Assembly (NCBI GenBank): GCA_900660155.1
Contig: CABFPE010000118.1
Span: forward strand, 288,500-352,499
Length of the DNA stretch: 64,000 bases
Source of the DNA: Hofstenia miamia
Lineage: Eukaryota > Xenacoelomorpha > Acoela > Hofsteniidae
Direction: 5' to 3'
The position numbers and the translations under genes were made by a program. Positions within the stretch are counted from its first letter, which is position 1. Every line of letters starts with the position of its first letter. A model generated the notes under the pieces. It did not search any database. It was not told the DNA's origin and was given only the letters and a program-made list of their open reading frames with translations. Below, in pieces: positions 25,440-36,217 of this stretch.

Positions 25440-26221
25440 AGCAACAAGAAAATTGATAACTGACTACTTCAGCCAGACTGCATGCAAGCTACCTGTTGCT
25501 ATGGTTTGCCTCAAGGAACGATTCTAGGCCTTCTTTTTTAGTATGACATGCATTCTACAACTAGTTTCAATTTTGTTTAATATGTCGATGACAACTTGTA
25601 CATGCACCAATAATTTATCAATACATAGCAGTGAATCTATAACATTGTATTGTAACATATGATAAAAATATTGTTGTATGTAGCGATTGTTCATTAATGA
25701 ACTAAAAGGGAATTGTGTATTTTAAGAACCCGTTAATGTAACTTCGCTGTTTCTGCAGTGACTTTGAATTCAAGTAATGTTTATCTAAATTCACTGAAAT
25801 TTTTACATTATTCCAATTGCAAAATTTTAAAATTCAAATGTACAATACCATACAATATACAAATCTTCAGCCCGACACATTTAATTCAAATATGTACAAT
25901 GATATATTTTACAATGATATTTAGTTTTGTTTTGGCTTGATTCCGGCCTCATTTTTGTTAGATTGTGATTTTGCTGCTTATTAAATTTAGTTTCCGACTT
26001 TTCTTATTTTTTTTTTGAAACGACTATTATTCGGAACATTTTAAAAATCATTATAATTCGCGAATTTTTCAAGTCGGCCAAAATACATGAAATACTTATT
26101 CTTGAACTATGCTTTTAAGTAGCTAGGAGTAGCTATTGACTCAAAGCTAAAGTTCAACTTTTTTGTAAATTCTAGTTGAAAAATTACTATAGATATAAAA
26201 ATATGTCCCTAGTATTTAGAC
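25440..26221 (+). mobile_element. LINE (non-LTR) reverse transcriptase relic
   Basis: Reading plus strand from 25482, the frame gives YGLPQGTILGLLF then, about 25 residues on, YVDDNLYMH: the conserved GxPQGTxLGPLLF and (F/Y)xDD active-site blocks of non-LTR reverse transcriptases. Just upstream, in another frame, is SNKKIDN, matching the usual YLSNRKQ block. At 26118-26160 LGVAIDSKLKFN matches the later YLGVxIDSKL block. Two in-frame stops lie between the first two blocks (ends of LLF and FNFV), and about 500 bases separate YVDD from LGV, more than the usual spacing, suggesting an insertion at about 25660-26100. Block style is that of the CR1/L2/jockey group. The element is dead; the start and end are approximate. 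Confidence 0.78.
26015..26080. repeat. Short inverted-repeat element, copy 2
   Basis: Shares GAATTTTTCAAGTCGGC and GGAACATTTTAAA-like flanks with the copy at 18967-19062. It sits between the two separated parts of the LINE relic, so it may be part of the DNA that split that LINE. Confidence 0.35.
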
Positions 26222-26444
26222 GATTACGAAGGCCCGTGACTAGTATTGTAAGTTAGGGGGGGCATGGCCCCGCATATATTTTTACGTATGTGAAATTATT
26301 TTCATTAAACTATTTTTGTGATCAAATGGCATTAGTATTTGACAGATTTTAGGTAAAATATATTAGCAGGAACTGCTACAAATTATTTCACTGTAACTAA
26401 GTTACAAAATATTCAATACTAGTGTTCCACAGCATTTTGATTGG

Positions 26445-26487
<43 letters not shown>

Positions 26488-26824
26488 TATATGCAATTAT
26501 ACATTTTGCAAAAACCTGTAAGCAAAAATAGCCAGCATAGATATGGATTTCACTGTCATGAGGCCCGGAAAGTTTGAGAATGCTTCACTCAACTTTTTGT
26601 GCTAATGTATTGGATTGATTGAATAAAAAAGTAAATGCCTTCTAAAACGTGGGAGAGCCTTTTACGACACTTTAAGAGGTAGCTTTGACGATTTTGAAAA
26701 GCAAATAATGCCAGATTTGAGAGATATTTCAGACAATATTGATATTGTTGACCAAAAAAGTTTTTTTTATCAAGGAGGGGGGCATGCCCTCCTGGCCTCC
26801 TTTGCAACGGCCCTGTGATTATCA
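26222..26824. mobile_element. Non-autonomous hAT element nested in LINE relic
   Basis: The element proper is 26230-26816. Its ends are imperfect inverted repeats: AGGCCCGTGAC...GGGGGGGCATGGCCCC on the left, and on the right the complement of GGGGGGCATGCCCTCCTGGCC...CGGCCCTGT. Flanking 8-mers GATTACGA (26222-26229) and GATTATCA (26817-26824) match at six of eight bases, fitting a decayed hAT target duplication. It contains a (TA)n tract at about 26453-26482 and no plausible transposase. It separates LINE coding blocks on its left from a LINE-like 3' hairpin on its right. Confidence 0.75.
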
Positions 26825-26969
26825 CACTGGGCGATGATCCAATTCTTCCTGGCGTTTATCGTTTATCACCCCAACTACATAAATATATTACATACTGACT
26901 TGAATAGCGCAAGGCATAATAAACTTGACATGCATGGATAATAAATGTTTGTGCTTGTGATTTTAATAA

Positions 26970-27030
26970 TGCTATTCAGATAAGTTATCAGTTATAAAAA
27001 TGTAAATATCTATATGAACACGAATATCGA
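26970..27030 (+). repeat. Diverged LINE 3' hairpin, second copy
   Basis: GCTATTCAGATAAGTTATCAG followed by a loop and TGTAAATATCTATATGAA matches the 13120-13170 hairpin at most positions. The stem is partly decayed and the TTATC tail is not visible. Position downstream of the LINE relic suggests it is that element's 3' end. Confidence 0.45.
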
Positions 27031-27065
27031 TATATTTACGTATTTTTAAACACATTTATATGCTA

Positions 27066-27083
27066 ATATATATATATATATAT
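27066..27083. repeat. Short (TA)n tract
   Basis: About 18 bases of TA repeat. Confidence 0.85.
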
Positions 27084-27219
27084 CAGAACTGAAATTAGGC
27101 TACACATTCGGTAGGTTTGGAGCCAGTTGATAATTTATTTGCATTTTGGAAACTTGTTATCATACATTTTTTGTCCTTTTTGAATTTACACTTTCAATTT
27201 ATTTGGTAGCAGTAAGATA

Positions 27220-27364
27220 TATATATATATANNNNNNNNNNNNNNNNNNNNNNNNNNNNNNNNNNNNNNNNNNNNNNNNNNNNNNNNNNNNNNNNNNNNN
27301 NNNNNNNNNNNNNNNNNNNNNNNNNNNNNNNNNNNNNNNNNNNNNNNNNNNNNNNNNNNNNNNN

Positions 27365-27397
<33 letters not shown>
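27220..27397. repeat. (TA)n tract containing a 133-base N gap
   Basis: Ns run from 27232 to 27364 and both flanks are pure TA. The gap is therefore most likely an unresolved TA expansion, and any reading frame crossing it is meaningless. Confidence 0.95.
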
Positions 27398-27398
<1 letters not shown>

Positions 27399-27604
27399 GT
27401 ATTACCATTAGGATATCATAATTTGGACTGGTTAAACCTGATCTGGTTAAAACAAATTCTGAAATCTGAAATGGTCCGGATTGCTTGCGTGACATAAATC
27501 AGCACAAATTACCATTACGTTGTATATTAATTTTCTAATAGTAGTACTATTAAATGACATTTGAAAGTTTCTTTTATACGTATCTTCTAAACCGTAAAAT
27601 ATTC

Positions 27605-27774
27605 AAGGTGTATAAGCAACATGTGGCAATGAAATGAGTAAACAAAATTTATTGGGCCCAGCAAAATAGTGCAGTAGAATAAAAATGCGAGGAAATATGG
27701 GGCAAGGCTTAGCACCGAATTGTGGCGTAGAGCACAGAGTTTGTGGGGCGGGGCAAAATTCCGCCCACTTCCAT

Positions 27775-27779
<5 letters not shown>
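27605..27779 (-). mobile_element. Diverged hAT-like element end, copy A
   Basis: Read on the minus strand from 27779 it begins CAGAGATGGAAGTGGGCGG and continues through TGCTCTAC, ATTCGG, GCCCCAT, CCCAATAAA and ATTGCCACAT. The same ordered blocks occur on the plus strand at 29385-29560. The CAG start and GC-rich terminus resemble hAT ends. No matching opposite end or target duplication was found for either copy. Confidence 0.6.
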
Positions 27780-27816
<37 letters not shown>

Positions 27817-27856
27817 NTATATATAAGTGTATGTGTATGTATGTGTGTGTATTTCA
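27778..27856. repeat. (TA)n / (TG)n mixed microsatellite
   Basis: A TA tract of about 33 bases, an ACATG interruption with one N at 27817, then TATG/TGTG units. It directly abuts the CAG terminus of the element at 27605-27779. Confidence 0.85.
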
Positions 27857-29384
27857 TCTATTTAATTTATAATGAACTTTAATATATACTCTTTGTAATA
27901 AAAATGATTTTTTTTCATAGTTGAAGACCTTGTAAAATTTCACAAAATTTAATTATTCAAATACATGAACTTGGAATGCGTTCTAATCAGTGAAAAGCCA
28001 AAAGACAAACTTTGATTATATTCTTACATAAACTTATTAATTTTAAATCCTGTGAGAATTGCTCATTACGTAATGATATACATCCTGTCTACTGACGTCT
28101 TTCCATTAGAGTTATTGAATTACGTATGACGTATTTTCTATTCATGCACAGTTTCAAATAGGTCATGCTTGCATGGAAACTGCAAAAGATAATATGTCAA
28201 AATTATAAAAATGTTGTCATCACTTAAGAATGATTCCAATATAGTGCTATTAAATTCTTGTACAAATGTGATTTTGGAATATACTGTATAAAAGAAAATA
28301 AACTTCGATTTTTCCAAATTTTGTAAATATGAATGCTGGGAAAACTTAGACTAACTCAAATGATTAGTATTAAGATTTTATCAAAACTTTTTTTTACTGC
28401 CAACCCCATTCATGCGTATTTTGGACTCTATTTGGTTTTCTATTGAACATTGTTAAAAAATTTAATTAAAATGTGGAGCTTCATCATACTTTCACACCAT
28501 ATCAAAAAAGACTTCGATGTGATGAAAACAAATTTTTTCGTTCTGATTAATTATTCATTCCAAGTATCACTAGCACATGTCATATTCAATTTTCGCTTTG
28601 TTTCTTTGTTAGTTCATTTGGATAAAGTACCATTCAAATTCTAAACTTTTGACTTATTAATAATTCAGAAAATGAACATCATAAGATGAAATATGTAATG
28701 TAGAGAAATTCTTTTTCTAGTTCCAACAAAATTTTAATTTATTGAGCAATTGTTATCCCTAAAAGTGGCATGATAAACAGTCGTTCAATATATTTATTTC
28801 AGACGGTACTATTTTACCAGCTTTCCCTAAACAAACATTTTGATTATGTGCTTCTTATTGACAGTTTAGTTAAGGAAAACTTTGATCAAATACTAATATT
28901 TTTTTACATTGCATCAAAACATACCTTACACAAAATTTGTCATGTTATAATCTATGCTAGCATGAACATCCTGTAAAACTCCAAGCAAGGAATATACTAA
29001 AGTCGTTATACAAATACTTATTCTTACTTAATTTTTCGCACAGAACCATACATAAATACGATAAATGCAATTCTTGGTCATTCGTAAATGTAATTTATCT
29101 ACTTTTTTATGACGACTTGCTATTATAAGCAAGGTCCACTGTATACAAATTAGTTTATTTTTTAGAAGTGAGGTGGAAATATATTTATACATATTGGCCA
29201 GCTTTTAAAATAATATAATATTTAATCATTCTATACAGCTATATCCTGACCAAATTGCAACCATATAGAAACAAAATACCTGTAAAAATAGTAAATTGCA
29301 TTTCTTAACTAATAAAAGGCCATCCTTTCTTTTTATCTAACTTTATCTTCCTCATAGGACAACGCCCTATTGAGAGGTTTTATC
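27857..29384. other. Gene-free stretch
   Basis: AT-rich DNA; ORFs at 28450 and 28770 (64 and 68 codons) are hydrophobic low-complexity frames with no family resemblance. Confidence 0.5.
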
Positions 29385-29560
29385 CAGAGAAGGAAATAGG
29401 GCAACGTTTTGGAACTGTCCCACCCACTTGCTCTACAGATTCGGAGCCAGCCCCATAATTACGTGGTAAACTCTGCCCAAAATAGCCCACCCAATAAATT
29501 CTTCTTCAAATTATCTTGGCATTATTCGATTGCCACATATTTATTGTGTAAAGATTTTTT
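29385..29560 (+). mobile_element. Diverged hAT-like element end, copy B
   Basis: Begins CAGAGAAGGAAATAGGGC and shares TGCTCTAC, ATTCGG, GCCCCAT, CCCAATAAA and ATTGCCACAT in the same order with the minus-strand copy at 27605-27779. I estimate identity at roughly two thirds, so these are old copies of one family inserted in opposite orientation. Confidence 0.6.
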
Positions 29561-29804
29561 TAACATTTATTCCATCACTGAAAAATAAGTTGCGCCCTTT
29601 ACGATTTTAGGAAGTAGAAAGTTGTAAAAATGTAATTAATGTCATCTAGGTTATCCAAACCAAAATCTGATTTTAGATTTAAATTATTCTGTCCGGTTTA
29701 CGCTGCTTTAACCGTGAAAATATACAATGATCATACCAGTAACCCACTAACGCCGGCGACTATAAAAATCAAACCAATTTGAAACACCAGATATCAAGAT
29801 ATTC

Positions 29805-29989
29805 TCAAGGAGTGCTCGCTTTTCTAGTGCTAACAAGCTGGGAATCGGACCAAGTAGTCTCTTTATTTGATTTACCTTCTGTATAATTAACTTCATAAGC
29901 ACCTGCAACACCCCCTGACACTGTTTGTGCTTCTACTGTGTAGTCATCTACTTCATCTTTGTCGGTATTTTCATCAACATTATGAAGGT
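29805..29989 (-). other. Unrecognised open stretch
   Basis: A minus-strand frame of about 61 codons that is open from a TAG at 29990 to a TGA at 29805 and reads NVDENTDKDEVDDYTVEAQ and then VSGGVAGAYEVNYTEGKSN, an unusually mixed, soluble-looking composition for this AT-rich DNA. It lacks an obvious start and no family is recognised. It could be an exon, an old transposon fragment or chance. Confidence 0.2.
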
Positions 29990-30299
29990 ACTATTGTGAC
30001 TGATTGTATTTTTCCCATTTCATTCATTAGGTCCTGGGCTAAAGATTTCGCTGCACGAAACGACTGCATTCGGGGGCATCTGCAAAGTAAAAATGAAAAA
30101 CTTCAGTTGGAATTTGCCTGTACACAAATTGAGTACTCATGCAAGAGAATATGAAATATAGGCTACTGATCTACCAATCACATCACAAGCATATTACAAG
30201 CATGACATATTAGTGTAATGCACCGTCAATTTATCAACCGCGCCTATGATGCTGTGGTGCGGTGTCTGACTGTCACCCCACGTCCGATCCTCCCTCTTT

Positions 30300-32077
30300 T
30301 CAAGCTTTTATTGACAACATGAATTACTTATTACTATATGAATGATGAACGTAAAATAGAATTTTCTCTTTTATTTATTAATGTAAGTGTTATTCATAAA
30401 TAATAGTAAATAGTAAATACCATAAAAACTAGCATTTTTGTCATAACCAGACTGATTTTATTATCTTCAGAAACTTCTTATGATAGTTTTATCGTAAGCA
30501 CATGTACTATTTCATATTTTTTCAAAAATAGTCTATTTGGCAATGCATATATGCAAATTCAAAGAACAAAAAGATAAAAAATACTCACTTTTCAGGCATT
30601 CGAGTCGCAATATGTTATAGTGAAAGTTAATTCAAAATCAAATCAAAATTAGACTTATAATCAAAGTTCAACATTTAAATAAGTTAATTACATATTTTAG
30701 GGCAGGGTATAACATATAATAGGACAGTAAGCGCAAATGGGTTAGAGAGGAATATAAGGTGATAGCCGAACATTTTCTAATTTCTGCTTAACAGTTAAAG
30801 GTTATTTTTGGATAGGTTGAAATGGAAAATTTTAATTATGCTTGAATTTTTTAAAATTTTGTCGAATTCACTTAGAGTAAATCAGCCTTGGAGTAAAAAA
30901 TACTAAGGATATAATTCACCTGATCCCTTATATGTCCACAAAATCAGCCAATTTCATAAATCTCGTATTTCAAACAGTGAAGTTGAAGAACTTCTTAAGC
31001 TAATTGAAGTGTGGAAAAATTGGACTGAAAACGACTCAATACTGTTTTCACTTTTTTTGCATGCAGAAAGTACCAAATCTAAATTTTTGAACAAATTCGT
31101 TGCAATTGATATTAATCAAATGCCATTTAAATGAATTATTCCACATCAAAAGTTCACTTTCTAACACATTTGTATAAAAAACTATTCCTGCAAAACCTTC
31201 GTTCATTTGACAATCATTCAGAATTTGAAGGTTTTATTTTTCTGCAATAAAACTTGAAAATGAATTTCTAATGTTCATATTTACTCAGTACTAGTTTGCT
31301 TTAGTAATTATTATAAAATAATTAAGGTTTTGTTTAAGTCTTAAAAAAAGTTACACAAAAAAGGAAAAAACAAAACGTGACAAAAAATAAAACAAACAAC
31401 TACGCTGATAAATCACAAGAACAAAACTTCACTGTCCCATCAAATATTTGGCAAGGCAGGTAGTTTTGATTATTTTTATTACCTGTTATAGTATTAAGCC
31501 AAATAAACACAGAGGTTAACTGAAAAAAATTAAAATTCCATCCGGCTTGAAAAAGGTAAAAGTTTTATTCATTCATTCATTAATGGGAAAGCGTAACAAA
31601 TAATTCAATTTTAGATTTAAAGAGCTATTTATAAATTCAATATTTTATTCAAACCAATGGTAGCCGCTTATTGAAAACAAATCGGATTCAGATCAAAGGA
31701 ACTCACTGCTCATTAGAAATTTCAATCCTACAAAATTTAAAATTGATTCTAGAAAATTTTCCAAAATGCAACTAAATTTACCAGCAAATATTAACATCAA
31801 CAAAAAGGCAACCTCTACAAACTCTAAAATTATCAATTTCTCGATTTAGTGCTCCTCAAATCCATCATGGATGCACATTTTAGAAAAACAATGCACTTAC
31901 GTTCTTTGGCATTGCTCATTTAAAGAGTTTCATTTTCACATATGTCAGTACTGGGGAAATAATTATATTATAAATTACTTTAATTTGTATATAAATTAGG
32001 TGTTATATAGCAATTCAAAGAAAATGATTTCCTTAGATTAATTCTTGTTAAAGCTAAATACTAATGGACGTCCAATC
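30300..32077. other. Gene-free stretch
   Basis: No recognisable gene. A more GC-rich patch at 30216-30295 lies just before it, without an identifiable structure. Confidence 0.5.
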
Positions 32078-32393
32078 AGGCCTGGAAATGGGTCAAACTT
32101 TTTGAATCCAACTCGTCCAAATTTGACCCAACTCATTCCGAGACGCTTATTTGGGCCCATAGAAGGAATAACTCATTTTAACATTAATATGTCTATGATC
32201 AATTCAAAAACTAAAACTAACAAAATGAATTTAATAAAAAGATAGAACATAATATAATAGTAAGAAAACGAATTTTCCTATGTGGTTAATCGTAATTCGA
32301 GAGCCAATGATACCTAAACTGGCATCCAACAGACACTTTTTAAAAACAGAAAGCCAATGGGTCGACCCAGCTCATTTCCATTTTTGGTTATAT
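32078..32393. mobile_element. Possible hAT-like MITE
   Basis: The left end CCTGGAAATGGGTC and the complement of the right end, ATGGAAATGAGCTGGGTC, form an imperfect terminal inverted repeat around a 315-base interval with more GC at its edges than its centre. No convincing 8-bp target duplication was found, so the superfamily is tentative. Confidence 0.45.
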
Positions 32394-33055
32394 CAAATCA
32401 CATAGACCTAATTTTAATGTCTAGTAATTTGCAACATCACACATTGCATTAATAATACATTATTTATGAAAGAAAGTAATCGATCTAAAAACATATTACG
32501 TAAAAATAACCCTATTTTATAACATATTTCCAAGTTCAATCAAAGTCACACGAATGAAACTGCACGGAATTCAAGAGTTTCATTCGGCTTGGGACAATAT
32601 GAGGGTCTATTGAAGACCAATATTTATTGAGCAAGACTACATTTTAATCATTTTTCGTCATTATGCTATGATATATTTTCATCACTTCTGTCTGAATTAA
32701 GAATGATACACGGATTATCACCGTGTAGTGATTAATATGAAAAGACTAATCATTGAATTTATCATGTTGATTATAAAAATTAAGGAATGTTGGTCCATTT
32801 CATGCAGCTCTTTTTGCTTGATGTTGAGCGCTGTTAAATACAATCTACTTGGTTCATAAGTTACAGAAAGAAATAATGGAATTTTCACAGCAAACATTGT
32901 TCAATATTAGTTTTTATTCAATTGCTAAGCTTACTCATTTACATAATAATTTTATTAATATAAAAATTTAATGTTAAAGTTGACAAGTCGACAGCTTTTT
33001 TTCTGTGAGGATGAAAGATTTACAGTTCCTCTCAGATTCTAATGTTATTTTCCTA

Positions 33056-33098
33056 AATATATATATATATATTATATATATAGACTATATATATATAC
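33056..33098. repeat. Imperfect (TA)n tract
   Basis: TA units broken by ATTATA and AGACTA interruptions. Confidence 0.85.
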
Positions 33099-33518
33099 TT
33101 CCTATTCAAAATGATTAAATGTGTATGAGCAAATAAAATAGCCCATCCACTTGCGCTATAGCTAGGTTTCTATTGATGATAAATCCTGTTGATATTATAC
33201 AGAGTTTCGTATTTGTTCAAGGGTTGATTTTCGAGGAATTTTAAAGCTACACTTAGTGAAAAACCAATAGCAATCATTTTTGTAGCGAAATTGGAATTAT
33301 TTGCAAGTATATAGTCATTTTTAAATAAAATAGCTGTGTGAATTATATGGCCGCTGAAGGGGATAACTGAAATTTTGGCTAATGATTATATTTACTTGCG
33401 GCGACAACAGTCTTTTTATGTCATTGTCCAAACCTACAAAATATTAAAAAGTAGCAGGATAGAAGTGTCTCAACCAATTCATGGCTATTAAAGTACACAT
33501 TTGAAGAAGCTTACGCCA

Positions 33519-33628
33519 CCGGCGTAGTAGCATTGACATTGTTTTGCGCTCTTTCTTCCGCCACCAGCTGCTCTGACGCATTGTGTAATGAAGAGCGAAG
33601 AGTATGAAGTTTCGAAAGTCTATACATT
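33519..33628 (-). other. Candidate exon or relic, minus strand
   Basis: One minus-strand frame reads FITQCVRAAGGGRKSAKQCQ then CYYAGG, with a GTAAGC consensus donor immediately after and a possible AG acceptor (…TGTATAG) just before. The GC content is clearly higher than its surroundings. Product unknown; no partner exon could be joined with confidence. Confidence 0.22.
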
Positions 33629-34633
33629 GATTTGAATTCTATATTTGCAATTTAGATATGATTGTATGTTGCTCTCCCCTATCTCTCTACCAATCAATTT
33701 TCCGATTAATCAATAATTAATATAAATTAGCGGAATCATTTTCCTATATCTTCAAACAACTTCTGCGCTTTTAGCTTCCTAACAAATTTCTAATTTGGAC
33801 ACGTTCTGTCACCATATAAAGAAAACATGTCGAAAGCAAAGTGTTTAAATTTAATTGCCTACTCGCCCGCAGAATATTTTTTTATTTTCCCTAGTTTAAA
33901 TAATCCTAAGAATGAACATTTGCTTACAAACGTGTTATATGCTTTCCATAGTATTTTAAAACAGTTTTCATAAACTATTTCAGACATATTGCAGAAGAAC
34001 GAACAATTAAAAAATTAAAAATTTCATATTGAGAGCCGGATTAACACTTAAGGGTATCTGATTCTCTGGCAAGCTTAGATAAATGGCACTACAATCACTA
34101 TTTTCTATCTAAGTTTAGTTGTATCTTCGGTAAGAGATGTCCAATAATTTATGTTCAATTGAAATTTCTAAAATATTTTATTGGTTATATTGGATTTTCT
34201 ACTAATTATCTCAAATTAGTATGAGATTACCGAACTACATGTACATTTCAAGTTCATAATGGCTTACATTTCATGTGTATTTCTTCCTTTTCTAAAAAAA
34301 ACTGTATTGTAAATATAAACTTGATAATATATTACGTAGTTTTTAAGGATCCGCATGGTCTACAAGAACGTATTTTCCGTTAGGAATTCATTTTATTTGG
34401 ACGTGTCCTTGAACAGTGTCCAATGGCCTCGCTGTTTGTCTGGCCTTATATATAGAGGTTTCTTTGTTAAGTAGTAAAGACATGTAACAGATTGTTTCAA
34501 TTGTTGATTGTATATGTATGTTTTATTCCTAAGCCAAATTTAATCTATTTTTTCATATTAGGTAAATTCAGGTAAAGCAAATAATTAAAGGCACAGACAG
34601 ACACAGTCTAGGCCTAAATATAATGATAAAATT

Positions 34634-34637
<4 letters not shown>

Positions 34638-34695
<58 letters not shown>
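34638..34695. repeat. (TA)n microsatellite
   Basis: Perfect TA repeat of about 58 bases. Confidence 0.95.
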
Positions 34696-34698
<3 letters not shown>

Positions 34699-34987
34699 AA
34701 ATCCAAAAGTAGCAAAATGCAAATAAGGAAAATTTGCTCTCCAAAACTAATTAATGATATTAAAAATTCAAGTATCTAAATCTAAACTCTTAGTTACTTA
34801 CAATCAGTGAGGTGACCTAAAACTACAGTAACTCTCTGAAAAATTTCTTAGAATCTAAAAATCAGGCAAATGTTTTTATGAATTGAGTTGCAGCAACTTG
34901 CACGTCAGCAGCATCTTGAACCCAGAAATCAAAAATATTTGATGAACGAATTTCTAAGTGTGAAAGTGCATACCAACACATCATATG

Positions 34988-36217
34988 CGCTGGAACAGGG
35001 GGCAACTGCCCTGTTCTCTTTTTTCAAGGGGGACATTACAAGAAATTTAAACAGTGCCATGTGACGTCATCCAATAACTAGTGAAAGTGCAGCGTAGATT
35101 ATACACTATGCTTAACTGTAAGTGAAAGAGGTTTTTTACAAATTTATACATTTTAAAATTAATAGATTAACTAGCTCATCATCAATTATTTAAATGCGAT
35201 TGGTTTACTGTGCAATGCAAAAAAAATTTGTTCGTAGCCATAGTTCTTCACGAGTCAAAATTTTACAAAAAATTTTATCCCATATGTCAATTTATAAAGG
35301 GAAAAATGAAGTAGATGCAATTGAATTTAATTTCATGAAAATGCCAAATACCAGATGTTCAATTACATCATCAATTCTAATTGGTTGTTGCTAATAATAT
35401 AAAATAATGTAAAGATCTTATCTGTATCATTTGAATTTCTTGAGTCAATTTTGCATTTAATGAATTTAAGAGTTAAGTTGTGTGAACAAGGGAAATACCT
35501 TAAACTATTGATTATTGAAGAGGATCAAGACAATTTTTTTCCGGCAATTTGTATAATAGACGCTCAGCTAAATTCATCTGCAAGTTTTATCAATATTTGA
35601 TTTTTAAATGCTGGAGGCCCAAAAACGCATTTAAGAAAAAAGACAATATTCATTTCAAGAAGTATGTTTNAAAAAAAATTTGTTCGTAGCCATAGTTCTT
35701 CACGAGTCAAAATTTTACAAAAAATTTTATCCCATATGTCAATTTATAAAGGGAAAAATGAAGTAGATGCAATTGAATTTAATTTCATGAAAATGCCAAA
35801 TACCAGATGTTCAATTACATCATCAATTCTAATTGGTTGTTGCTAATACTATAAAATAATGTAAAGATCTTATCTGTATCATTTGAATTTCTTGAGTCAA
35901 TTTTGCATTTAATGAATTTAAGAGTTAAGTTGTGTGAACAAGGGAAATACCTTAAACTATTGATTATTGAAGAGGATCAAGACAATTTTTTTCCGGCAAT
36001 TTGTATAATAGACGCTCAGCTAAATTCATCTGCAAGTTTTATCAATATTTGATTTTTAAATGCTGGAGGCCCAAAAACGCATTTAAGAAAAAAGACACTA
36101 TTCATTTCAAGAAGTATGTTTTATTATCACATAATTGATTACGTCATTTTGTTTTGCTGTTAGAGGGCTATAATTTCTTGTAATGGGGGCAGAATCAGTT
36201 GAGGGCACAGGCCTTTC
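34988..36217. mobile_element. Non-autonomous element with internally duplicated core
   Basis: Both ends share an imperfect inverted repeat: CAACTG, then CATTACAAGAAATT, then TGACGTCATCCAAT on the left, and on the minus strand from about 36217 CAACTG, CCATTACAAGAAATT and TGACGTAATCAATT. Ends are GC-rich (GGGGGC) as in many hAT elements, but no target duplication was found. The core is present twice (35220-35668, 35671-36120). Without the duplication the element would be about 780 bases. No transposase is recognisable; a 60-66-codon frame repeated in both units has no family resemblance. Confidence 0.6.
35220..36120. repeat. Near-identical tandem pair joined by one N
   Basis: Unit 1 (35220-35668) and unit 2 (35671-36120) are about 450 bases each and differ, as far as I could compare by eye, at only about two positions (for example AATAATATAA versus AATACTATAA near the middle and GACAATATT versus GACACTATT near the end). 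A single N at 35670 lies exactly at the junction. This is the pattern of two haplotypes or overlapping contigs laid end to end rather than merged. Confidence 0.85.

Noticed and set aside
26589-26825. 78-codon minus-strand frame in the 26.2 kb hAT MITE
   Set aside because: It begins in the terminal repeat and shows no hAT transposase motif.
27146-27495. Frames of 91 and 98 codons on both strands
   Set aside because: They consist mainly of translated Ns and TA repeats (Tyr-Ile) across an assembly gap.
35194-35846. Repeated 60-66-codon frame FVRSHSSSRVKILQKILSHM
   Set aside because: It occurs twice only because the DNA block is duplicated; it lies inside a non-autonomous element and resembles no protein family.
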